Source: Enterobacter cloacae complex sp. R_G8
GTDB lineage: Bacteria; Pseudomonadota; Gammaproteobacteria; Enterobacterales; Enterobacteriaceae
Reading direction: 5' to 3'
DNA length: 64,000 nt
Assembly (NCBI RefSeq): GCF_024599795.1
Contig: NZ_CP102246.1
Coordinates: 2,914,001 to 2,978,000 of the forward strand
The translations under genes were made by a program, and so were the position numbers. The notes under the pieces are model-generated. The model was not told the origin of the DNA, searched no databases, and worked only from the letters and a program-made list of their open reading frames with translations. Every line of letters starts with the position of its first letter. The stretch's first letter is position 1. Of the stretch, positions 32,932-40,991 are shown one piece after another.

Positions 32932-34116
32932 ATGTCCGCACTAAGCCAAACCACGCAGTCGAACCGTGAACATACGTACTGGGGCGGCATTTTTGCCCTG
33001 ACCCTGTGCGTATTTGTTTTGATCGCCTCTGAATTTATGCCCGTTAGCCTGCTTACCCCGCTCGCCCGAGATTTAGATGTCACCGAGGGGCTGGCGGGCC
33101 AGGGGATTGCTGTCTCCGGCGCACTGGCCGTCCTGACCAGCCTGACGCTTTCTCAACTGGCTGGCAGCATGAACAGAAAATATCTCCTGCTGGGAATGAC
33201 GCTACTGATGGCCTTGTCGGGAACGATTATTGCCTTTGCACCGAACTATCCGGTCTATATAACCGGCCGCGCCCTGATCGGTATTGCCATCGGCGGATTC
33301 TGGTCCATGTCTGCGGCAACGGCTATTCGCCTGGTGCCACAACATCAGGTGTCGCGCGCACTGGCTATTTTCAACGGGGGCAACGCGCTGGCGACGGTGG
33401 TTGCCGCCCCACTTGGCAGTTATCTCGGCGCGACCATTGGCTGGCGTGGCGCCTTCCTGTGTCTGGTGCCCGTGGCAATAGTCGCGTTCATTTGGCAATG
33501 CTATAGCCTGCCTGATATGAAGGGGAATGACCGGGCAACGTCGCATGGGACGGTCTTTCGATTGTTTCGTCAGACGGCCGTTGTTGCAGGCATGCTTGCC
33601 TGCGGCCTGTTCTTTATGGGTCAGTTTGCGTTATTTACCTATGTGCGTCCGTTCCTTGAAACCGTTACCCACGTTAGCGACTCCGGGTTGTCGTTGATAT
33701 TGTTAACCATCGGCGTTTCAGGTTTTGTTGGTACGCTCGTGATTGCCATGGCGCTCAACGCGTCATTTTACCTGACGTTAATGGCCATTCCCCTGCTGAT
33801 GGCCACCATTGCGGGCGGGTTGATTCTGACCGGGCACATCGTATGGGCCGTTGCCGCGCTGTTAGGGCTCTGGGGAATGCTGGCGACGGCGGCACCTGCC
33901 GGGTGGTGGACGTGGATCGCCCGTACGCTTCCGGAAGATGCAGAGGCTGGCGGTGGGTTAATGGTTGCGGTGATCCAGCTGGCCATTGCGCTGGGATCAA
34001 CTACCGGAGGCATGATGTTTGACTATTTGGGCTGGCAGAGCACCTTTCTCATGAGCGGCCTGCTGCTTCTCAGTGCGGCTGGGGTGACATGGCGGCTCGC
34101 ACGTCTGAACAGATAA
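32932..34116 (+). CDS. MFS drug/nucleoside efflux transporter (DHA1 family)
   Basis: A 394-residue inner-membrane transporter with 12 hydrophobic segments. It resembles sugar-efflux/NepI-type DHA1 exporters (FVLIASEFMPVSLLTPLARD in helix 1, GRALIGIAIGGFWSM in helix 4). The transported compound cannot be read from sequence. Placement after the hydrolase and LysR gene suggests a shared response. Confidence 0.85.
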   Translation: MSALSQTTQSNREHTYWGGIFALTLCVFVLIASEFMPVSLLTPLARDLDVTEGLAGQGIAVSGALAVLTSLTLSQLAGSMNRKYLLLGMTLLMALSGTIIAFAPNYPVYITGRALIGIAIGGFWSMSAATAIRLVPQHQVSRALAIFNGGNALATVVAAPLGSYLGATIGWRGAFLCLVPVAIVAFIWQCYSLPDMKGNDRATSHGTVFRLFRQTAVVAGMLACGLFFMGQFALFTYVRPFLETVTHVSDSGLSLILLTIGVSGFVGTLVIAMALNASFYLTLMAIPLLMATIAGGLILTGHIVWAVAALLGLWGMLATAAPAGWWTWIARTLPEDAEAGGGLMVAVIQLAIALGSTTGGMMFDYLGWQSTFLMSGLLLLSAAGVTWRLARLNR

Positions 34117-34200
34117 CGCCGCAGAGGATTAATTGCCGCTTTTCTGTGGCGCTGGTGTATTGTTTTTGAACCCACAATCACTGTGAAGAGGCGCGACAGC

Positions 34201-34824
34201 ATGATTAACATCCTTGGCAAAACCACCTCCATCAACGTCCGTAAAGTCCTCTGGACCTGCGAAGAAGCCGGAATTGCGTACCAGCAGGAAGATTACGGCA
34301 GCGGATTTGCCCCGACGGAAACGGACGCCTTCCGCGCCCTGAACCCCAACGCCATGGTGCCGGTGCTGATCGACGGCGATTTTGTGCTGTGGGAATCGAA
34401 TTCAATCTGCCGCTATCTGGTGCGCAAAGCCGGACGCGATGACCTGCTGCCGTCGCAGCCGCAGACCTGCGCTAACGTCGAGCGCTGGATGGACTGGCAG
34501 GCAACCGAATTCAACAACGCCTGGCGCTATGTCTTTCCGGCGCTGGGGCGCAATAACCCGGACTATAACGATCCCGCGCGGATTGCCGCCGGGATAAAAG
34601 AGTGGAACCACTGTATCGGCATTCTGGAGCAGCAGTTGCAGCGCACCGGCGCCTTTACTGCGGGCGAAACGTTTACGCTTGCAGATGTGGTGCTGGGGCT
34701 GTCGGTGAACCGCTGGAAGATGACGCCTTTTGACAAACCCGCTGTGCCTGCCATTGATGCCTGGTTTGAACGTCTTAATCAGCGCCCGGCATTTTTGCGA
34801 CACGGAAATAACGGCATGGTCTGA
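34201..34824 (+). CDS. Glutathione S-transferase family protein
   Basis: A 207-residue protein with an N-terminal thioredoxin-like domain (INILGKTTSINVRKVLW; NAMVPVLIDGD; WESNSICRYL) and a helical C-terminal domain with FTLADVVLGLSVNRW. It is similar in type to GstB-like enzymes. The catalytic residue is probably a Ser or Thr in TTSINV. The start at 34201 has GAGG about 10 nt upstream. It is monocistronic or follows the transporter. Confidence 0.87.
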   Translation: MINILGKTTSINVRKVLWTCEEAGIAYQQEDYGSGFAPTETDAFRALNPNAMVPVLIDGDFVLWESNSICRYLVRKAGRDDLLPSQPQTCANVERWMDWQATEFNNAWRYVFPALGRNNPDYNDPARIAAGIKEWNHCIGILEQQLQRTGAFTAGETFTLADVVLGLSVNRWKMTPFDKPAVPAIDAWFERLNQRPAFLRHGNNGMV

Positions 34825-34979
34825 ATTCCCCACGGCCCTATATTCAGCAAGGATATTTTATTTAATTACAAAACCCTGCATATCGTCAGAGGGAATAATA
34901 ATTAAGCCATATCCTGGACTGTCCGTTGTATCGCTTTGCTAGCCTGACGTTTCAGGCAAAGCTCACCCCGGAGGTATTC

Positions 34980-35723
34980 TTGCTGATTAAACTCAAAAAA
35001 GAACGAACGCATCAGGAGGATCGCCGGTTAGCCCTCTGGCTGGCGACATCCGCTGGCTTGCTCAACGCCATCGCCCTTGGGGCATTTGGCTTTTTCCCCT
35101 CTCACATGACCGGCAATACCTCACAATTATCCAGCGAAGTCTCTTCCACCGATCTGAACGATATTATTTTCTTTGGCTCCATTATTCTGGCGTTTGTCAC
35201 CGGTGCCATTCTTGCGCGCATTATTGTTATCTGGGGCATTATCCATAATATCCGGCTGGTTTTTTGCCAGATCCTGTTTGTCGAGGGGTTATTACTGACC
35301 GGTATTTCGGTATACGAAATGTATTTCCATGCCCTCACCAGCAACCGCACAATTATTATCTTTCTCTGTGGTCTGATGGGGATCCATAATTCCACCTCCA
35401 CCCAGCTCTCCAGCGGCCGGGTGAGATCGACACACATCACCGGCACGCTGACGGACGCGGGGATATCGCTGGCCTCGGTGGTGGTGGCGATGCTGCGCCG
35501 GGACTACTCCAAAGACACGGCGGCGCAGAAAAGCCAGCTTAAAACCCACTTAACCACCCTGTTCTCGTTTATTACCGGCGGTATCGCGGGGTTACTCCTG
35601 TTCCGGTGGATAGGCTTTAATGCCATGCTGGCGCTGGGTGTAATACTGGCGCTGGTATCCGTTTGTTCCATGATTACCATCGCGGTGCGCGTGCGCAAAT
35701 TTCGCGCAGCCCTCGGCCGATAG
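34980..35723 (+). CDS. DUF1275 (YoaK-like) membrane protein
   Basis: A 247-residue integral membrane protein with about six to seven helices and the family motif HMTGNTSQL near the second helix. I choose the TTG at 34980 because GGAGG lies exactly 5 nt upstream; no ATG has a comparable site. DUF1275 proteins are uncharacterised putative transporters. Confidence 0.82.
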   Translation: MLIKLKKERTHQEDRRLALWLATSAGLLNAIALGAFGFFPSHMTGNTSQLSSEVSSTDLNDIIFFGSIILAFVTGAILARIIVIWGIIHNIRLVFCQILFVEGLLLTGISVYEMYFHALTSNRTIIIFLCGLMGIHNSTSTQLSSGRVRSTHITGTLTDAGISLASVVVAMLRRDYSKDTAAQKSQLKTHLTTLFSFITGGIAGLLLFRWIGFNAMLALGVILALVSVCSMITIAVRVRKFRAALGR

Positions 35724-35733
35724 TCAAAACGCA

Positions 35734-35803
35734 GAGGGCAGAATGTCGCGACAGTTGTGACACCGTCACTTTCATAACGTCGCTTTAGGACTATTCTGCC
35801 CTC
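35734..35803. repeat. Nested inverted repeats upstream of the osmoprotectant operon
   Basis: GAGGGCAGAAT (35734-35744) is perfectly matched by ATTCTGCCCTC (35793-35803). The 48-nt interior holds GTCGCGAC and GTGAC-ACC-GTCAC, each a small palindrome. The element lies between the DUF1275 stop and the osmY start, with about 190 nt to the latter. It could be a terminator/attenuator or a regulator-binding region. Confidence 0.6.
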
Positions 35804-35992
35804 ACTCAGCCAGCCCTTACCTCATAAGGCTTAATCAAGGTTGTCACTAATTTCATAGGGTTACTGATTTCCCCCCTTCGCTGGAACCCTTCCCAAACGC
35901 TTGCTATAGGTCAACTACCCCTGCCGAAACATGGCATAACAACAGGCAACCGCTGGTTGCGATAACGCATGCGCACAGGGAGACACACCGCA

Positions 35993-36703
35993 ATGCATCC
36001 ATTACTCAAACGCTCGCTGCTGTTTGTCGGCGCCATAATCGTGGTTCTGGCCCTCCTCACCTGGGGCATTGGGCTGGAGACGATCAAGGCGCGTCAGGTT
36101 GACCTGATCTACCTCGGGCAACAGCATTTAATCCTCGTATTTTCCTCGATGTTCTTCGCACTGCTGGTTGGCATTCCGGCGGGTATCCTGCTCAGCCGCC
36201 CGGCGGCGCGTGGGGTAGCCGAATACGTGATGCAAATCTTCAACGTCGGCAACACCCTGCCGCCGCTGGCCGTTCTGGCGCTGGCGATGGTGGTGATTGG
36301 CATTGGCGATACGCCAGCCATCATCGCCCTGTTTCTTGCCTCGCTGCTGCCGATTGTGCGCAATACCTACGCCGGGCTGTGCTCGGTGCCGTCGTCATTA
36401 CTGGAAGCGGCGAACGGGATTGGAATGACCAAATGGCAGCGTCTGCGCCAGGTGGAGTTACCTAACGCCTGGCCGGTGATGCTCTCGGGCATCCGCATCG
36501 CCACTGCCATTAATGTGGGTACAGCTCCGCTGGCCTTCCTGATTGGCGCCAGCAGCTACGGCGAGCTGATTTTCCCCGGCATCTACCTGAACGACTTCCC
36601 GACGCTGATCCTGGGCGCGGCGGCCACCGCGCTGTTTGCCCTGATCCTCGACACCCTGCTGGCTGCGCTGGGTCGCGTGATGAGTCCCCATCTCGCTCGA
36701 TAA
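35993..36703 (+). CDS. osmY: Osmoprotectant ABC transporter permease OsmY-type
   Basis: A 236-residue permease with six hydrophobic segments and the cytoplasmic EAA loop (LLEAANGIGMTKWQRLRQVELP). It resembles OpuBB/YehW-type permeases. The order permease, binding protein, permease, ATPase beside dmsD and clcB matches the Salmonella OsmU locus (osmYXWV in transcription order). I use the ATG at 35993, with GGGAGA upstream, over 35969. The name should not be confused with the unrelated periplasmic osmY of E. coli. Confidence 0.85.
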   Translation: MHPLLKRSLLFVGAIIVVLALLTWGIGLETIKARQVDLIYLGQQHLILVFSSMFFALLVGIPAGILLSRPAARGVAEYVMQIFNVGNTLPPLAVLALAMVVIGIGDTPAIIALFLASLLPIVRNTYAGLCSVPSSLLEAANGIGMTKWQRLRQVELPNAWPVMLSGIRIATAINVGTAPLAFLIGASSYGELIFPGIYLNDFPTLILGAAATALFALILDTLLAALGRVMSPHLAR

Positions 36704-36721
36704 CAATAACAAGGAGCTTTC

Positions 36722-37621
36722 ATGAGACTGATATCCAGCCTGACGGCGATGTGTGCCGCGGCGCTCTTCACCAGCCAGGCGATAGCCGCCCCGCTGATTC
36801 TGGCGACCAAAAGTTTTACCGAGCAGCATATTCTCTCGGCCCTGACCGTGCAGTACCTGCAAAAGAAAGGGTTCCAGGTGCAGCCGCAAACCAATATTGC
36901 GACCGTTATCTCCCGTAACGCGATGATCAACAAACAGATTGATATGACCTGGGAGTACACCGGTACGTCGTTAATCATCTTTAATCACATCAACAAGCGC
37001 ATGTCGCCGCAGGAATCTTACGAGACGGTTAAGCGTCTGGACGCGAAGCACGGTCTGGTCTGGCTCAAACCGGCCGATATGAACAACACCTATGCCTTCG
37101 CCATGCAGCGTAAACGCGCTGAAGCGGAACATATCAACACCATGTCTGAGATGGTGGCGAAGATTGAGCAGGTCCGTAAAACCAACCCGGACAAGAACTG
37201 GCTCCTGGGACTGGATCTTGAGTTTGCCGGGCGCAGCGATGGGATGAAGCCGCTGCAGAAGGCCTACAACATGGCGCTGGACCGTCCGCAGATCCGCCAG
37301 ATGGATCCCGGTCTGGTGTATAACGCGGTGCGCGACGGTTTTGTTGATGCCGGGCTGATCTACACCACCGACGGCCGCGTGAAAGGTTTCGACCTCAAAG
37401 TGCTGGAAGATGATAAAGGTTTCTTCCCGAGCTATGCCGTCACCCCGGTGGTACGTAAAGACACGCTGGAGGCGAACCCGGGGCTGGAAGAGGCGCTAAA
37501 CACCCTCTCCGCCCAGCTCAACAACGACGTTATCACCGAGCTGAACAAGAAGGTGGATATCGATCATCAGTCACCGCAGCAGGTCGCCCGTGATTTCCTG
37601 CGTAGCAAAAAGCTGTTGTAG
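36722..37621 (+). CDS. osmX: Osmoprotectant ABC transporter substrate-binding protein
   Basis: A 299-residue OpuAC-type glycine betaine/choline-binding protein with a signal peptide ([20 protein letters not shown], cleaved near IAA-PL). The start of the mature protein reads [17 protein letters not shown], as in YehZ/OsmX proteins. AAGGAGC precedes the ATG. It captures compatible solutes in the periplasm. Confidence 0.9.
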   Translation: MRLISSLTAMCAAALFTSQAIAAPLILATKSFTEQHILSALTVQYLQKKGFQVQPQTNIATVISRNAMINKQIDMTWEYTGTSLIIFNHINKRMSPQESYETVKRLDAKHGLVWLKPADMNNTYAFAMQRKRAEAEHINTMSEMVAKIEQVRKTNPDKNWLLGLDLEFAGRSDGMKPLQKAYNMALDRPQIRQMDPGLVYNAVRDGFVDAGLIYTTDGRVKGFDLKVLEDDKGFFPSYAVTPVVRKDTLEANPGLEEALNTLSAQLNNDVITELNKKVDIDHQSPQQVARDFLRSKKLL

Positions 37622-37629
37622 GAGGCGCT

Positions 37630-38277
37630 ATGGAGACGATTCACTACATTCTGGATAACTGGGATTACCTGTTAACCCTGACGCTGCAGCATCTGTGGCT
37701 GGTGGCGCTGGCGGTGGGCCTGGCCATCATTATCGGCGTTCCGCTCGGCATTTTAATTGTCCGTCACAAATGGCTGGCGACACCGGTGCTGGGGATTGCG
37801 ACCATCGTGCTGACCATTCCGTCCATCGCCCTGTTTGGCCTGATGATCCCGCTGTTTTCGCTGATCGGTCAGGGCATTGGCGCCCTGCCCGCCATTACCG
37901 CGGTGTTTCTCTACTCGCTGCTGCCGATTGTACGCAACACCCATACCGCGCTGGACAGCCTGCCACCGGGTCTGCGTGAGGCCGGACGCGGCATCGGCAT
38001 GACTTTCTGGCAGCGGCTGCGCTGGGTTGAAATCCCCATGGCGCTGCCGGTGATTTTCGGTGGCATCCGTACCGCCGTGGTAATGAATATCGGCGTAATG
38101 GCGATTGCCGCCGTGATTGGCGCGGGCGGCCTGGGCCTGCTGCTGCTTAACGGTATTGGCGGGAGCGATATCCGCATGCTGATTGCGGGGGCGCTGATGA
38201 TTTGTCTTTTAGCGATTGTGCTCGACTGGCTGCTGCACCGTCTGCAGGTGGTACTGACTCCGAAGGGGATTCGATAA
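37630..38277 (+). CDS. osmW: Osmoprotectant ABC transporter permease
   Basis: A 215-residue permease with five to six hydrophobic segments and the EAA loop GLREAGRGIGMTFWQRLRWV, paralogous to the first gene of the operon. GGAGGCGCT precedes the ATG. Its stop shares a base with the ATPase start (TAATG at 38275-38279). Confidence 0.9.
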   Translation: METIHYILDNWDYLLTLTLQHLWLVALAVGLAIIIGVPLGILIVRHKWLATPVLGIATIVLTIPSIALFGLMIPLFSLIGQGIGALPAITAVFLYSLLPIVRNTHTALDSLPPGLREAGRGIGMTFWQRLRWVEIPMALPVIFGGIRTAVVMNIGVMAIAAVIGAGGLGLLLLNGIGGSDIRMLIAGALMICLLAIVLDWLLHRLQVVLTPKGIR

Positions 38278-39425
38278 TGATAAAACTGGAAAACCTCAGC
38301 AAACACTTTTCACAGAAGCACGGCCAGACCGTTAAGGCCGTGGACAACGTCAACCTGAACGTGCCCGAAGGGGAAATGTGCGTCCTGCTCGGCCCGTCCG
38401 GCTGCGGGAAAACCACCACCCTGAAGATGATCAACCGCCTGATTACACCGAGCAGCGGCACGATCCTGATTAACGGTGAAGACACCAGCGGGATGGATAC
38501 GGTGACGCTGCGCCGCAACATCGGCTATGTGATCCAGCAGATTGGCCTGTTCCCGAACATGACCATCGAAGAGAACATTACCGTGGTGCCGCGCATGCTG
38601 GGGTGGGATAAAGCCCGGTGTAAAACCCGTGCCGAAGAGCTGATGGACATGGTGGCGCTGGATCCGCGTAAGTTTCTCAACCGCTATCCGCGCGAGATGT
38701 CCGGCGGCCAGCAGCAGCGTATCGGCGTGATCCGCGCGCTGGCGGCTGATCCGCCGGTGCTGCTGATGGATGAGCCCTTCGGCGCGGTGGACCCCATCAA
38801 CCGTGAAGTGATCCAGAACCAGTTTCTGGAGATGCAGCGCAAGCTGAAGAAAACCGTGATGCTGGTCAGCCACGATATCGATGAAGCCCTGAAGCTGGGC
38901 GACCGTATCGCCGTTTTCCGTCAGGGGAAAATTGTCCAGTGCGCCAGCCCGGACGAGCTGCTGGCGAAGCCTGCGAACGAGTTTGTCGGCTCGTTTGTGG
39001 GTCAGGACCGCACCCTGAAGCGCCTGCTGCTGGTATCGGCGGGCGACGTCACCGACCAGCAGCCTACTATCACGGTACGTGGCTCTACCCCGCTTCCTGA
39101 GGCCTTTGCCACCATGGATGATCACGATATCCGCGCCATCACCGTGGTGGACGAACATGGTAAACCGCTGGGCTTTGTGAAACGCCGGGAAGCGCGCAAC
39201 GCCAGCGGCACCTGTGCCGATATCCTGCATCCGTTCCGCATGACCGGCAAAGCGGAAGATAACCTGCGCGTGGTGCTCTCTCGCCTGTATGAAAGCAACA
39301 CCAGCTGGATGCCGATTGTGGATGAAGAGGGTCGCTATAACGGTGAGATTTCGCAGGACTATATTGCGGAATACCTCAGTTCCGGGCGTACGCGCCGGGC
39401 GCTGAATATTCACAGTGAGAGCTGA
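38277..39425 (+). CDS. osmV: Osmoprotectant ABC transporter ATP-binding protein with CBS domains
   Basis: A 382-residue ProV/OpuA-type ATPase. Walker A GPSGCGKTT is near residue 37, the signature is MSGGQQQR, and Walker B is LLMDEPFGAVDP. A C-terminal tandem CBS region (about 250-370; ITVVDEHGKPLG, SWMPIVDEEGRY) is likely to sense ionic strength or nucleotides. The start at 38277 overlaps the osmW stop; an earlier in-frame start would lie inside osmW. Confidence 0.92.
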   Translation: MIKLENLSKHFSQKHGQTVKAVDNVNLNVPEGEMCVLLGPSGCGKTTTLKMINRLITPSSGTILINGEDTSGMDTVTLRRNIGYVIQQIGLFPNMTIEENITVVPRMLGWDKARCKTRAEELMDMVALDPRKFLNRYPREMSGGQQQRIGVIRALAADPPVLLMDEPFGAVDPINREVIQNQFLEMQRKLKKTVMLVSHDIDEALKLGDRIAVFRQGKIVQCASPDELLAKPANEFVGSFVGQDRTLKRLLLVSAGDVTDQQPTITVRGSTPLPEAFATMDDHDIRAITVVDEHGKPLGFVKRREARNASGTCADILHPFRMTGKAEDNLRVVLSRLYESNTSWMPIVDEEGRYNGEISQDYIAEYLSSGRTRRALNIHSES

Positions 39426-39437
39426 GAATTATACCAG

Positions 39438-39457
39438 AAAAGCCCCTTTCGGGGCTT
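39438..39457 (-). terminator. Terminator after the colicin-type immunity gene
   Basis: AAAAGCCCC-TTTC-GGGGCTT (20 nt) forms a 7-bp stem. On the minus strand it is followed by TTTT, ending the immunity transcript; osmV converges on it. The same 20 bases recur at 40494-40513 after the other immunity gene. Confidence 0.8.
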
Positions 39458-39461
39458 ATGC

Positions 39462-39722
39462 TCAAGATTCTTTAAAGCCTGGTTTACCATTAGCTTTACG
39501 CCACTCCTTGACCTCTTTGACAATGCCTTCCGGGCTATCCTCTCTCTCATCCTCTGGATAGAAGATCAAATCTGAGCCTGATGGATGCTCGGTAAGGCGT
39601 CTGAATTCTCTGACCCTGCGATTGTCGTCTTCTTCAGTTGGACCTTCTGCATTAAAAATTTTACGAACTAAATCTAAAAATTCGTTCTCTGTATAATCTG
39701 ACAATGTTTTTTGAACAGTCAT
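39462..39722 (-). CDS. Colicin/S-type pyocin DNase immunity protein (Im9 family)
   Basis: An 86-residue acidic protein with the Im2/Im9 pattern: LSDYTENEFLDLVRKI (helix 1), EGPTEEDDNRRVREF, HPSGSDLIFYPEDEREDSPE (helix III region with the two Tyr/Asp positions that contact the DNase; here Y-P-E-D) and KEVKEWRKANGKPGF. It is intact, with GGAAGAG upstream, although the DNase cassette before it is broken. It would protect against related DNase bacteriocins. Confidence 0.93.
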   Translation of the reverse strand: MTVQKTLSDYTENEFLDLVRKIFNAEGPTEEDDNRRVREFRRLTEHPSGSDLIFYPEDEREDSPEGIVKEVKEWRKANGKPGFKES

Positions 39723-39726
39723 GTTA

Positions 39727-40470
39727 TTAACTCTTCCATGTGTAATGAATCTCGATATGTCTCTTGGGCGTGATTAGGCCCATATTATCAACGTTGTAGA
39801 CATCCCCACCTCGACTTATAGGATCAATGTGATGGATTTCAGAGCGCTCCCTTCCACCAACACACTCCGCATCTCGAGTGAAAGGAGAGTTTCCTTTGCG
39901 TATCTGACTTGGTTACTACCTCTAAACTGTTTTGATAGCTCTGGGTCTTTTGAAACTTCTAACCAAAATGCCTTACGAAATTGGTCACAGTTCGCAAACG
40001 TCCGACCACGCAGCCTGTCAGCGATCTGGCTTGGGACTGGCGATCCGTTCCCAACATTGGCACCAAACAGCCATATGCCGCTGACTTTCTTGCCTTTGCC
40101 CGTGACTTGCCCAAAATTGTGCCTCAAATAAATATAAATCGGCGGCAGGTCAGGGAACGGCAGGATCAGAATGTAATCCGCGAAACTCTTTTCTTCCGGT
40201 GCCGGGCTGGTGGTCGCCGTTATGGCGGTATCATCCGGCAGCGGGTTAACAATTACCGGGTTCGGCAGTACCGGCGCGCCTGGTTGCCGGTATTTCACGG
40301 CTTTTTATCGTTTGTCCTGTCAGGCGTCCACACAATGGTGATACGCGGTTCTTCCTCCGTGGTGAACGTGTACGCCTGCGCCCTGCTGTCGTACTCGATT
40401 TTTCTTACGCGTACAGTGTCCCGGCCGAGTGGCGTGTGCCAGCCGTGCGGTACCGGGTTCTGCCTGTAGT
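39727..40470 (-). pseudogene. Decayed S-pyocin linker plus HNH DNase cassette (orphan toxin C-terminus)
   Basis: This segment repeats the second half of the pyocin-type toxin next door: linker, TPDRTNDKKP, and the FADYILILPFPDLPPIYIYL region. It then diverges into a colicin E9-like DNase (TGKGKKVSGIWL, GSPVPSQIADRLR, FWLEVSKDPELSKQF). Three lesions are visible. TGG has become TGA at about 40295-40297, a single-base loss follows near 40270, and a frameshift lies near 39900, after which another frame gives EIHHIDPISRGGDVYNVDN and TPKRHIEIHY, the HNH catalytic motif. It has no N-terminal delivery domain of its own. Confidence 0.88.
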
Positions 40471-40493
40471 TTTGGCGGTGAAGTGGGCATAAC

Positions 40494-40513
40494 AAAAGCC
40501 CCTTTCGGGGCTT
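40494..40513 (-). terminator. Terminator after the DUF6392 immunity gene
   Basis: Identical 20-nt sequence to the terminator at 39438-39457 (AAAAGCCCC-TTTC-GGGGCTT), with TTTT following on the minus strand. It separates the functional toxin-immunity pair from the decayed cassette. Confidence 0.8.
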
Positions 40514-40523
40514 GTATAGAGCA

Positions 40524-40991
40524 TTACCAGCGAAGTTCTGACGTTAGCATATAGGTTATAGACCTCACGCTATCCGCCATGTCATAGTTAATCTGCATGC
40601 TCGTAGGAATATCGTGATCCTTTTCCTCATAAAGGTCTGTCCAACCATAATCCCTATTCATTACAGTGTAAGGCGGTGCACTTCGTAGCGGCTCTCCAAG
40701 ATTTTCATTAACCCATTTGCGTGACATAGACCCCTGCAAGGGTGCAGGTAGTTTATTGGGAAATGTCCAACTGGTCGCAGGTTCGTGCTGAATTCGGAGT
40801 GTGACAGATTTCAAAATCCGCCCCTCTCGCCAGAAAGAAAGAAAAATCCCTTCCTGAGCCATTTCAAGGTTGATGGTCGGTGTTCCAGAAGATCCCTTCG
40901 GGGCAGACTTATACGGAATTAAATCCTTATCAAGCATATATTGATAAGACTTACCAAGACTATTTATCAACGCTTCAACGTTTACCGTCAT
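40524..40991 (-). CDS. DUF6392-like immunity protein
   Basis: A 155-residue soluble protein beginning MTVNVEALINSLGKSYQYML. It overlaps the toxin stop by 4 nt (ATGA at 40988-40991), the usual layout for a cognate immunity gene. The sequence resembles pyocin-associated DUF6392 proteins (W-x-N-E-N-L-G-E-P-L; YGWTDLY). It would neutralise the C-terminal toxin domain encoded directly upstream. The pairing is inferred from position. Confidence 0.75.
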   Translation of the reverse strand: MTVNVEALINSLGKSYQYMLDKDLIPYKSAPKGSSGTPTINLEMAQEGIFLSFWREGRILKSVTLRIQHEPATSWTFPNKLPAPLQGSMSRKWVNENLGEPLRSAPPYTVMNRDYGWTDLYEEKDHDIPTSMQINYDMADSVRSITYMLTSELRW

